Assembly (NCBI GenBank): GCA_018697195.1
Contig: JAGMWU010000084.1
Span: forward strand, 92,812 to 156,811
Origin: Certhia americana
Lineage: Eukaryota; Chordata; Aves; Passeriformes; Certhiidae
DNA: 64,000 nt
Direction: 5' to 3'
A program made the position numbers and the translations under genes. Positions 42,201-54,020 of this stretch are shown in pieces. Position 1 is the stretch's first letter, and the number at the start of each line of letters is the position of its first letter. Below the pieces are notes generated by a model. That model was given only the letters and a program-made list of their open reading frames with translations, did not search any database and was not told the origin of the DNA.

Positions 42201-45200
42201 CAGAAAAGTCCTTCATCAATGTTTTGATGCTAGAGAGCATTTGTCATGAATTGGCATTTTCCTTTGGAAAAAGGATTACTGAGACTGCTGTGAAATCTAG
42301 TCTCACTGTACAAAGCTGCAAAAAACCTAGCTATTGCTGTCAGTGGGTTTAAATTTCACTATATTCCAACTGCTGATTATCAGGAGTGTAGCTGCTGATC
42401 TAACCAAGGGAACTTGTTCCACCTATTGAGCAGGGAACGTTACTTACAAGGGCTGCACTTCCAGCATTCTATTTTTGAAGGTCTGATGAATTCAGTTAAG
42501 CAACTGATTCAATCAATTAAAGAGAATTTTTGCCAGGAGCTCCCAGATCCAACTAGTCTTTTGTGGTAACAAAATAATTTGTAAAATTAAAGTCACATGA
42601 CTTACAGCCAGACAAGAAGGCATACTTTACAATAGATGTTAGTTTATCAAATGCTACCCAGCTACTTAGTCATTCTGAGGCTTGCATATATTTCTTTAAA
42701 TAAGTGTTCCACTTTTAGCATGACAAGATTCCAAATAGTATTCTGATCACAAGACATAGTTTGATCTTGAGCCAGCAAGCCCTACTTATGCCAGCTGCTG
42801 CTTTAGACACTAGTAACCTGATGTCATTCAGAGATCAGATTGTTTATATGCAGTTGGCACTTTCCTTCTCCCTTGCCTCTAACTTCTGTAGCTCATAATA
42901 GATAAAGAGTTTCTGTGTAACAGTTCAGTTTCCCTTCTTCCCCTCCCCCCCCCTTTCTCCTGGATTGTTACAACACTTCAAGCAACCTGACATACAGTTT
43001 ACTCACATGCCAAACTAATGCTGTTAGATAGGGAAGATACAGGTTTTGTCACAGGGGAAACAAGCAATGATACATGGTTGGCTGTATTCTTTGTTTCATC
43101 TTGCTGTTAGTTAAGGAACTGACTGAGGTCTAGGAAGACCTTTAGGAGAGAATTCTAGCTTGATACAAATCTTTGTTGACCACACTTATTTGAACAGTAC
43201 AGCTTGATTAGATGAAACTGTAACTACTGGTTGTTACATACCCTAAGTAATTGGAGTGAGGAAGGGGTAAGTTATCTTGATTGGGAGGGATACCACCAGC
43301 AACATGCTGAAGTTCAGCTCAAGTTAATTAAACATCCTACTGCCATTGGTTAGAACCGTATCAGACTGTATCCTGTGAGGTTTTTTTTCTTTTTGCAAGT
43401 GACCCATCAATTCTGCTTACTCTAAATCAACTTCAGTGTTATCAGCAGGGATGAGTGGTTTAAGCTATGTATACAACTGTCTCTCTGTGTTTATCTTGAG
43501 ATTATTCATTTGACTTTCACCAATTCAACCTTTTTTATTAAGAGAAGAAATTATGATATTTTGAGTGACAGGAACAGTCTTCTTCCAGAAAACCTATCTA
43601 AGTTCACATCGTGTCTGTCCATTCTGTTATGAGAAATTAGTTTATCTAAGCTCTGAAAGTCTTCTTGAAGTTTTCAACTTACGCTTTAAATGCTGGAAGG
43701 TAGGAATATACAGAAGTGCTGCTCAAGTTATAAATAAACGGTAGATGTTTGCTCATGTCTGTTGTTGCCCAGCTGCTGAAGAAGGTGTTTAATAACCCCT
43801 GATCTGCACCTGAAAGAGAAAGCGTTAATGGGCTATGAGCATCAGACAGCTGTTTGAGGATCTTTTTCAGTCACTTTACTAAGAAAGAGTTGGTGAGGCA
43901 GTTATCGTGCCCTGTAGAGAGTCTGGCACAGAGCACTACAGTTCTATTTGTGAACAGCCCTGTAAACCTTGCAGGCTTTGAATATTCAAAAAATGCAGAG
44001 AATGAAATAGTATATATGGAGTTACTTGTGTTAAAAGATAGGGAGCTGCTCACAAACTCTGCCATTCAGTTTCTTTTACACCATAAGTTCAATTTGTATA
44101 AGGCAGCAAAAAAAAACCCACAGTAAAACAGTAAAGCTGAGCACTGTTCAGCTTCAGGAAAACTGGAGCTCAGAAGATCAAGCGGCAACAATTAGTTTTA
44201 TTACTTATGCTTACAGATGCATGACCAACATCATCTCACTGACAGAGTTAGGGTATCAGTGGCCTGTTAGACCCGCAGTCCCAGATGCATCTACCTCCAC
44301 AGTGATCTGATAAGAAAAGCACATGTAATCTTGGTGACAACTCTAGTAAAACTCCATAAAATTCCTTAACAGACAATAGGTGTTCCTAGTTCTGTACTAA
44401 AAAGCTCCTGACTAACCACTAAATGAGGATAACAATTTGTGTTCAGAGGGATCACCTCTTAGTTTGCAAGTAGAGGCTGTTACAAGGTTAAGTGAGTCTG
44501 AAGTTGTTTGGTATCTCAGTAGTAGATTAAATAAAGAAAAGAAATAAATACAGCCTTCAGGCCAGGGCAGACTAGTTTATAAGCAACAACTGAGAAGTAA
44601 AAACCTATTTATCTATATCCATTCATTCTTTATCACAATGAATATGATTAGCCTTGAAATTGCAATAATTCCTCTTACCAAGGAGATTGAAGGGAGTCCT
44701 CCAACTTTCACTTGCTGTATTCTTTCACCTATCACTGCATTCACAAGTAGCATTACTAAAGAGTAGGTAAATGGATAGCTTAGCTAACAGACAATGTTTC
44801 ATTTTAATCTGTCATTTTCTCAAGCACTCAGTCTCTGCTGACTCAGAAAAAGGTTTTTGTTGGCCTATGATTTAATTTAGGGCAGTATTAAAGTTTATAC
44901 CACCAGCGCTGTTTGAGCAGAATTTGCTTTTTGCAGCTGAAGTATCTAGACGCTGGGCATAAACTTAGATGTACGGACAGTACGCTGACAAATATAAATT
45001 CTAGGTATCCTGTTACAGCTGTCAGCATACATGCAGATTGCAGAGTGAGAAACAGCCTGGAGACTCAGTCCAGTAATTTCAAACCTCTGACTTGCCTTTC
45101 AATCCATAAAGGAAGGAAAGCCCTTTTGAAGAACATCATAAGAGAACTGAAGGGGCAGTAACAGTGTATTTAACTTACTCTACAGGACTTTCTCTCACTC

Positions 45201-48200
45201 AGATGGTTTTACATACTTGGCTTTTTTCAGATTGCATGCATTTGTGCCAAAGCAGACAATGAAAGCAGCATCTAGTTGTCCTAATTCAGACTTCAGCAGG
45301 AATGTTGTTATATAAACAGGAGCTCAGACATAAGGTGAAAAATCAGGCAGTACTTAGCTACATATTAAAACAGATACACATGAAGGTACAATACAGCAAG
45401 ACTGTAAGAGTAACTATTTTGGATCCCAGGCTAAAGAGACAGAGGATTGTCTAAGCAATGGCTGCCTTCTTAAGGTGGAAGTACTACCAGATTTCTTCTA
45501 AAACCAAACTTTTCTTTCTCATTCACTACTTTTAGATGGTATCTAGAGTAGTTGTGTGACATGTTCTTTATTATCTAGAAAGGTGAAGTTTAGACAGACA
45601 GAGTAGATGCCTACTACATAAGTAGCCATCATTCCGTCATTTCTGGACAACAGCACTATATAGGAGGCAGCTATCTGCTGTTACATGCAAGAAATATTCT
45701 GGAAGGTCTTACATTCCGTAGTTACTCCTACTGTGGACAAGGTACTTGGAGCTTGACTTCAACTACACATGGTTAGGTAGGTTAAGAGTGCATCCCTGTG
45801 TCCTATTAAAAGCAGTAACCAATCCTTCACAGGCTTCTCTTACTAAATTTCCTAGACCCTTTTATTATTCTCTAGGTAAATTTAATTTTCAATTCCCTTT
45901 CTCCCTACCGAGTTCCTGAGCTCAGCAGTAGCTTAAACAGATGGTCTAGGTATCCATGTTCTCATTATTCAGATCAGTGCTACCATGTAAGCAGTACATT
46001 TTGAAAGCTGAAGTACAAAATTACAGTTCTAGAAATTTGATACCTAAACAATTAACCCACTATTTTTGTTGTTAAAGTTGCATCAATTGCTTTGCATTTA
46101 GGACAGGAAGTTTCACCATTGCATGGCTTTACCTTTCAAGTCCAAAAGCATATTGTAGAAGCAGTTTTCTTCATTTGGGGTTTTTTTGGTTGCTTGCTTT
46201 TTGGAGGGGTTGTTTGTTTGGTTAGGGGTTTTTTTTGGGGGGGTAGGAGGGGTTGTTTGGGTTTTTTATTTGGTTTTGTTTTGGTTGCTTTGTTTGTTTG
46301 TTTTAATGCAACAATTCAGAATTATGCTCTAGATTTTGCCATAGCTGGTGATCATTTTGCACAGCGAGGTACACACTTTTATTACATGGCAGTACTCATT
46401 TTCACTGGGTAGCATTGAGCATGCACCTGTGACTAATTTTCCGTAGAAGGCCACACACAAGTCCCTACAATAACAAGGATTATTCTGCAGACAAGGAGTG
46501 ACAACTGGATATTTCACTTTCCACAAAGTGCTTGAGAGGTAAGTCAACAGGCTAGCTCATTACCTTCTATCTGAGAGTTCCATTTTATGATCTCTTTACA
46601 TCATTTTCTGTAGTTTTTTAAGCTAGACTTTGTTTTGTATCGCAGTAGCTACGTAAGGAAATTAAGCGACAGGAGACAGTGAAACTCAGGAGCCTTTAAC
46701 CATAGCCATCTCCAAGAGACATGGGCTTTTACTGCAACAGTAACAGATTTAGTAGACTTACAGGACAGCAGAACTTGGCTTCTCAAGCTTAAACCTGATA
46801 CAGTGGCCGATCCCAAGCAACCTATGGTGGGAAGCAGCCAAGGCTACTGCATGCAGTTGATATTGGGAAAGAGACAGTCACCACCCTATAATGACAGGGA
46901 AGCCATCACATAGCATATGGAGAAATACCTGTATCTTTAAATGTTTGATTCTCTGAAGCTGTGCTCAAGTTGACCAGTATTATTTTTTCTATAGCAGCTT
47001 GAGCTAGTATAGAACATCCAAGTCTTAAGTGTTAGGAATGTCTGAAGCATAGTACTGGAGTTTCATTGCTCATTATATGATTCTACACCTGTTAGTCTGG
47101 ATACCAAACTCAGTTTTTATTTCATGAAGTCTGAAAAAAGTAGTTTTACTACATATTGTAATGACAGCCTCTATTTTTGAGAAGAATACAATTTTTGCAT
47201 AGTGACATTGAGAATTCTGTCATACAGAGTCCCTATGAGATGTATGTAGTTACTGAGACATCCCAGCAACTGTCACCATTTTGATCTAGCTTACACTGAA
47301 ATACAAATAAATACATACCATCAAAGCTGCCTTTCTCTGTGGCAAACTGTAACAGCTGACTGTATGTTTCAAGGGAAGGTCGGTAAACAAAAACTCCTGA
47401 ATTAAAACAGTCGGGCCAACCTGGATCTGGTGCTGCAGACAGCTCTTCTCTCTCAAAAAGCTCATCTATATTTGACAAAACCTAATTGTAAAGGAGTTGA
47501 AAAAAAAATGCTTTCAGGTTAGGAATTCTGGTATCATGTTTTAATGGATTTTGGCATCAACATTAAGACAGGAAAGAAAGTTCTTGTATCGGTGTTCATC
47601 TTACGAAAGAGAATACTTCACAGAAATAGTTCTCATAGACTTCATTACAGTTAATTTAGCTTAAAAAGGCACATGCATTCTTACTGTTACTAGTCCATCT
47701 AGTAAAAGGCTTCTATTACCCCTATTCTTAAAAAAAAAAACAACCCACAGAAAAAAGTCCAACAATCCTGATACTAGATCTTTAAGAGGTACCATGAGGC
47801 AGCTGCTTACCATTGTGTCTGCATCCATGAAAACACATTTTGAAAACTGTGTCAGTTCCCAGCAGTGAAGTTTTGTTAGTGTGATGCCCAGCTCAGGTCT
47901 TTTCATTAACGCCAAGTGTGCTGAATCCCCGCTATCCAAGACATTTACCAATATGACTTCATCAAAGACTTCTTCCAGCACTCTTCTGGGGAAGAGTCAA
48001 GAATTGGCAAGATTTAGTTCTAGTGTTACTCCAACAACAGACAACATGACAGATTCCATAAAGAGAAGTGGAATAACAGGGAACCTGGCAACATTTCTTG
48101 TTGAAAAGTAAGAGTTGACTGCACATGTTGGAACGCACAAGTATGTCTGTCTGCCACAAAGTTTGTAATGTGCACGTTTTGGGGAACAAAGAAGTCTCTT

Positions 48201-51200
48201 GGGTTTTTTTTTTCTTCCACGGAGTTTTAGTTGGCATTGCTATCAAGTCCAGCAAATCATACCTATGTAGTACAAACTTTCCACAAAGCTTTTTCTTCAT
48301 CCAGACTCTGATTTCTGGCAACTTAACAGTCTACTCTGAGCAGGCAATTAAGAAATGGGAAGCTGTTAGACTAGCTTGAGCAGGACAGAGCTGAAACCCA
48401 AACAGCTGAGACACAATTTTATGCAATACTTACACTGTTCTGGATTTGTGACATCTGGGACATTTGAGACATCTGACTAGACCCAGTTGCTAAAACTTTC
48501 TTTATCCCATAAAGTGTTTTCAAGACCAACTTAGTCCTGGCTGTGAATACCAAAATGTTTTGAGCCACTATCAAACTTGCTAAACAGTGACAAACTTTCA
48601 GTCAGTATAGTGAAATTTTGTGGCAGATATCCAACCTTTGCTTTACTGTTAACAGAGCATTTTTTAGTTCAAGAGATTAAGGATTCGTGCTGCTTAAAAT
48701 GGGAAACATCAGTTAAGTCTTACTGTTCTACAGCATAACTTGAATACTCAGCAATTACAAGTACAATTTGAGCCACAGAGCTTGTTAATGAGTTTTGGAA
48801 CACTATCTTGCAAGGCAGTCCTTATACTGACAGTTGGTCAGTCGGTATAGACAGTGCTTCAGAACTTCAGGCATACTTTGTTAGCGGAGACAGGGCGAGT
48901 AATGCAAGTTCCAATTATACCACTAGGTAGAGAGGTATTACCCATCTAAGGGCATAGAACTGGCTGGCTTTCACTAGCACACAGGTATATTTAGGGTTCA
49001 TCTTAGAAGAGCACACTTACCTAGTATGCTGGAATGGAGTTCTTATGTGCATCTTAATATTGATATGACCGTTTAGTTACACTCCAGGGAGAGTGACTGC
49101 ATTTCTTTGGGTCACCTCTCTATTGTGTCTATATACTTATAACTCTTTTCAGAATTACTTCCCATGCAGAGAATCTTGACCAACCATCTGTAGTTCCCAA
49201 ATCTATTAACTGTTTCATTGTTTTTTTTTTTTACCCTCTTACATGTGGAAAGAGAATCCAGCCCACTCCATAATGAGACTATTCTAAGAAGGCTGTAGGA
49301 AACAGTTGCCTGTTAATTTCATTTGATATACTGTGGTGACCTTGTTGGATGTGTCTGTTCAGCTGCTGATTTGACATACTTGGTGCTAGTTAGTTCTGCT
49401 CGCTTTCTTCTACCATGAGAAATTTTGATTTGAAGGGTCTGCTAGATTTCAAGAGAGCTTGTGTTATATTATCTCGATTGGGAATACTTCTGCAAAACAA
49501 ATAAATACCAATTCCCTGCTCCCATCTCCACATGCAAACATATAGCACTAACAAATGCACAGGCAATATCATTGTTGGACAATTCTAAGTAGGACTACAA
49601 ACCAGCAAAGATCCAGCAGAAATATCAGTATCCAGTCATGGTTTAGAGCTCTAACTGCAGACTATTTGTTTAACTCATTGTATGGAAGAAAAAAAAAAAC
49701 CCACACCAAAACATAAACAGCTTCATATTTGAAGAACTTACAGAACTTCAGATAGTATAGATAAGTTGAGTTCTGCTGAAATTAGCTGTTTAGCCGCCAG
49801 AGTTTTGAAAGGCTACTATCAAGGAATTTAACTTCTATTTTTCAACCTGCACATCAGGAGGAACTGTTGCAGTCTAAAGTATGTAAGTGACCTTACCTCA
49901 TAAGATCTGAGACCTGAGGAGTTATGAGTGCAGTCAGTTTCCTTGTTGTTCTGTACTGTTGCAAGGATGAACCAAGTACCAGTGCTCCTTTCACATAGGA
50001 GTCATTTGTGGCTAGAGTCACAAAAGACTGGTCTGGAAGAAATGAACTTGGTCAAGTTAGCACAATCCACTACTTTGTTCTGAGACAGATACGTTAGAAA
50101 CCTAGTATTGTTAGGTAATCATGCTGTGAGACCTCTAAGATGTACCCTTTAATTCTGTGTATAGGGCCTTTCTACGTGACTCAATGAAGCAGATGATTTG
50201 CATAGCTTTATTTGCTATTGGTAACTTGACTCATAGCAAAATGCAGTAAAATGACCCACAAAATCAATACTGTTGCAAGAGAAGACCAGTTCGAATTTGC
50301 CCACAGGTTAAATAAGTCATGCCAAATGACTTAGAGACAATCCAAATTTCTCAAGAGCCCTACTTTGGCTGCTAATATGGTATTATGCAAAAAGTGTTGG
50401 GTCTAAAGTAGGGTTTTATAGAGTTTCTCTCAGTTCAGCTCTCAACCCTGAAGCTAAAGCAGAGTAAAACTTGCATTTCATTTTCAAATGAAAGTAAGCA
50501 TTGAATTATATCTTAGACAATAGTTTTAAGTTTTGCTAGCTCAGGATTTTGCAGATGAGTTGTTCTGCAACCCATGATTGCAGCTCTGTCACAAGCATGC
50601 AAGATTTAAATGGGAAGTAGCTAGTAATACAAAGAGCAATTTAAAACTTGCAGGAACAATTTTTACTCTTTGAGGAAAAAGAGGTGCTATAATCATCTGC
50701 TCCAGCTGTATCTTAAATATAGCTTAAGACAGATTGTTTTGCCATATAGTACTTATTGAAGTCATATTATACAAGCTTTGCATTCTTTCTTTTTGTTTTA
50801 AACTGCCAGAATGGAACTGACCAACGCAAACAAGTAACTTATAGAAGTTCTTCAGTTCACTGTTAACTATTTTCATGTAGACCTCCTTTCAAAGTTACAT
50901 CACTTTACAAAGCATGCTCTTTTCTACCAATCCATTTTTCACTGTATCAACAAAACAGTTTGTTCCTATGAATTTCAAGAGTCAAATTTATTTTAGCAAC
51001 TTTGATTCTTTTGACAGAAGGTGTTAACTAGGTTAGATCAGAGTGAGTGTTCTGGGCACTTAAAGGCTTACTATCAAGCCTACTAATAAGAGTAAAATAC
51101 CGACTCCTTTCAGAAAAAGCGTTGTTTGGCACAACTCCTAAGTTCACAAGGCCATCATCATCAATATCTTTTTAACTTATTACCCCCTTAACAGTTTATG

Positions 51201-52493
51201 ACAATCACATACTTGCATATAAGCTGTGTAAACCTGATCTGCAAGATCTATAGACCAGCTCCAAAATCTTCTACCTTGCTTAGCAGCAAAACCAACTAGT
51301 CCCAATAGATTTAAAAAAGCTTTTCAAAAAAGCCTCTGTAATAACTGGGAATAAAGATATTTTGTTTCAATTCACTTTTAGCTGCCTATTTAGTTCATAT
51401 TGAGCAAGTCTTCAGAACAACCTTATGTTTCTTCGAAAGGGCAAGTGTGTAACATTTTAAGTTGTTTAAATATCCTCCTAACAGCACAGGGCCTTTCACT
51501 AGGTAATTTGCAGACTACTATTCAATTTGTGGAAGTCTGACTCTATACTCTCAGACAGCTCGCTTAAAACCTAGTGTAGACAAAGTGGGATTATACTCAA
51601 TATTCATGTGAATGTTGGATTTTTTCGCCCCCAATAGTGTAAGTCTAATTCTAAAGCGACCTTGCCACTGAAAGACAAGTCTTTTCTTCATTGACCTGTT
51701 AGCAGGTGTACTTCTACTCCATCTGATCTTCTTGAGACTGAATACTCACACACAAAGGTCTTTAGAGAAATAAAGTCGATTTAATGATGGAATAAAGGCT
51801 AAGAAGCCCCCTACTGCATCCCAACGCTAGGGCAAAACTTTACAACTGCTTGACAGAAGGTGAATATTGCCAACTTGGAGACCATCTAAGTCAGCATAAC
51901 TTTGCAAAGTTTTGAATAAACTATGTTCTATTCTATATCTAAAGTACATTCTTGAGTACGTGAGCCCATGCTACAATTTGGGCAAGTTGGTGCTTAATTA
52001 TGGAAGTTATATATGCAAAAGACTAGTCCATTCTACCTAAACAATGGGTATTTCAACTGTGTGGGTCTCCCTTCTCATCCCTTTCCCCTTCTCTGTAAAT
52101 ACTTTCTCCACAGAATTTTATGTTTACACAGCAGCCACTGTTAGGCCTGAAACATAATGAACCCTGGGTGACAGTATGTCTGCAAAACCATATAGAATAA
52201 GAAGCAGTTGCATAGCTTCCTAATTGACTTACCCAGACAAAACCGTGCTACTTCAGAGACTCCTTGGCTGCCCAGTTCACAAGCTATAATATCTGTTTGC
52301 AATAGTTTTTGTGCTAGCCCTTACATACCCACAAGCATCCTGGAATTCTGAGGTAGAAGTGATCTTTCATTCTATGGCAGGCAGGAGGTTACTGGAGTGC
52401 TTGCCCCAGATCACTTAAAAACTCCCCTCGAAGATTTTTTTGTAGGCATAGCCAAGACTTCCTCCCATTCTCTGAGTAAGGTGCTAGTGTATC

Positions 52494-52535
<42 letters not shown>

Positions 52536-52677
52536 AGTACGTGATTCCTAGAGAGACAGGAGCATCTTATCAAGACATGCATGGGGAGCAGAGCCTGCAA
52601 GCTTCCAGACCTGAAAATGAAATCGATTCAGCTGACAACTTCAGGAGAAAATCGGAATGAAAAATAAAACACAACAA

Positions 52678-52711
<34 letters not shown>

Positions 52712-53167
52712 GCGACACGTACGTGGAGAGGCGGTAAGGACCCACTCCTTACAAAGTATCAAAATCATAGAAATCTCAAGCTATCTCTGGCGTTTCAGGA
52801 GAAGGCTAGGTTTTCTCCTGTGAGCCGCTGTAGCTGTACAGTGGCCTCTCCGGTCCAGCCTGTCCCCACCACGCCGGCTACATCCCTCCCGTTAGGGGAC
52901 AGAGCCTGAGGCAGAGCATCGAGGTAGCCGCGGAGAGAGCCGGTACCGTGCGCGTCCTCTCAAACCGCACAGCGGTGCCCAGCGGGATGGCTCCGACCCC
53001 CCCGCGGGCAGCCCCCCCCCTCCCCCGCCGGAGCCCGCTCTCCGCCGGGACGGCTGCCGAAAAACAGCCCGATCCCGCGGCCGGGAGCGCGTGGCGGCAC
53101 CGCGAACGCGGCCCGCGGCCCTCGCGAAGGGCGGCGCCAGCCGGCCGGGCACACACTGACCTGCCAT
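39215..53167 (-). CDS. GYG1: GYG1, glycogenin-1; 7 coding exons, 326 aa
   Basis: Glycogenin is a GT8 glycosyltransferase that glucosylates its own tyrosine from UDP-glucose to prime glycogen synthesis. Coding exons: 53161-53167, 49897-50032, 47811-47985, 47319-47481, 43683-43809, 40341-40551, 39215-39376. All are GT-AG with matching phases, 981 nt in total. The protein starts [13 protein letters not shown]; exon 1 encodes only Met, Ala and one base, as in mammals. The metal-binding DxD is in 'CVFMDADTM', and the acceptor Tyr region '[15 protein letters not shown]' keeps both tyrosines. '[15 protein letters not shown]' is conserved. The C-terminal glycogen-synthase-binding segment '[18 protein letters not shown]' and end 'KLDTYLQ' are intact. 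It is shorter than human isoform 1 (350 aa) and close to the 333-aa isoform, because the variable linker is short. No lesion was seen. Confidence 0.96.
46178..46305. repeat. T/G-rich low-complexity tract
   Basis: GYG1 intron 4 (between the exons at 47319 and 43809) holds a 130-base run of T- and G-homopolymers with 'ttgtttgtttgg' blocks. It produces a spurious 106-codon open frame on the plus strand. Confidence 0.7.
52497..52708. repeat. Poly-T / poly-A bracketed segment, retro-insertion-like
   Basis: A run of about 38 T (52497-52534) and a run of 26 A (52683-52708) bracket about 148 bases of ordinary sequence. AATAAA at 52663-52668 lies 15 bases before the A-run, as in a reverse-transcribed poly(A) tail. 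The inner sequence is not recognised. It lies in GYG1 intron 1. Confidence 0.55.
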
Positions 53168-53460
53168 GGTGCCCGAACGCCGGTCGGCTGCGGGAGACGC
53201 GACGGCCGCGGTCAGGACCGCGCTGAGGCCGCCCCTTATATAGGGGCGGGGCCAGCAGCGGCACGGCCGCGGCAGCGGGAGGAGGCTCCGCCCGCGGCGC
53301 CGCGGGGATTCCTCGGGGCGGAGCCCCCGCCATGGCCTCCTGAGGCGGTGTCACGTCACCACCATCACCCACACACCCCCCCCCCCTCCTTCCGGGGTCG
53401 GCTCCGCCACCGCGCCCTGTCCGGGAGGCCTCAACCCCTTCGCCCACCCACTCCCGTCCC
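52830..53460. promoter_or_regulatory. GYG1: CpG-island promoter of GYG1
   Basis: A GC-rich, CpG-dense block surrounds GYG1 exon 1 with GC boxes on both sides of a TATA element. Long open frames across it (for example 52878-53447 minus) are composition artefacts. Confidence 0.7.
53235..53242 (-). promoter_or_regulatory. GYG1: TATA box of GYG1
   Basis: TATATAAG on the minus strand, flanked by GGGGC GC boxes, lies about 70 bases upstream of the GYG1 ATG. Transcription would be expected to start near 53.21 kb, leaving a short 5' leader. Confidence 0.6.
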
Positions 53461-53649
53461 TCTCGGGAAAAGCGGAGGTTGAAAATGTTTCAAAAAACTC
53501 CACTGCGCGAATGAGGGTAGGACCGTGTCAGGGTGCGGCTAAGAGCGGCGGTGGTACGTTGGAGGAGCGTTCCTCCAGTAGCCACTAAGCCCTGCGGGAA
53601 GAAGGACTAAAACCACTGGGAAGAGCCTGGCTCCATCCTCTTGGCACTC

Positions 53650-54020
53650 TCCCTGCAGGTGTTAGTACAGGTGGATGAGATCCCCCGAGCTGCCTCTTCT
53701 CCAAGGCTGAAAGGTCTCCTCTTTCTCAGCCTTTCCTTCTAGGAGAGATGCTTTCCTGTCCCTTCATCATCCTTGGGTCCTTTGTTGCCCTCTCTCCAGT
53801 GATTCGTGTCTTCCGTACTGGGGAGCCCAGAACTCAACACAGCCCTGCAGGTGTGGCCTCACTAGTGCTGAGCCGAGGGCAGGGATTCCCTCCCTCGATC
53901 TGCCTCGTGCAACCCAGGATACAATTCACTTTTTCAGCAAGGGCACATTTTTGACTCGTGTTCAATTTTGTGTCCCCCAGGATGCCCAGATCCTTTCCTG
54001 TGATCCTTACCTTCCTCAAG
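53650..54020 (-). mobile_element. CR1 LINE internal/3' fragment
   Basis: The plus strand carries reversed CR1 phrases: 'tactggggagcccagaactc', 'gcaggtgtggcctcactagtg', 'ctccctcgatctgcctcgtg' and 'cccaggatacaattcac'. Copies like this come from the reverse-transcriptase end and adjoining 3' region. It lies just upstream of the GYG1 promoter and is truncated at both ends. Confidence 0.85.

Noticed and set aside
52878..53447. 189-codon open frame, minus strand
   Set aside because: Pro/Ala/Arg-rich by composition, across the GYG1 promoter and exon 1. No homology or start context.
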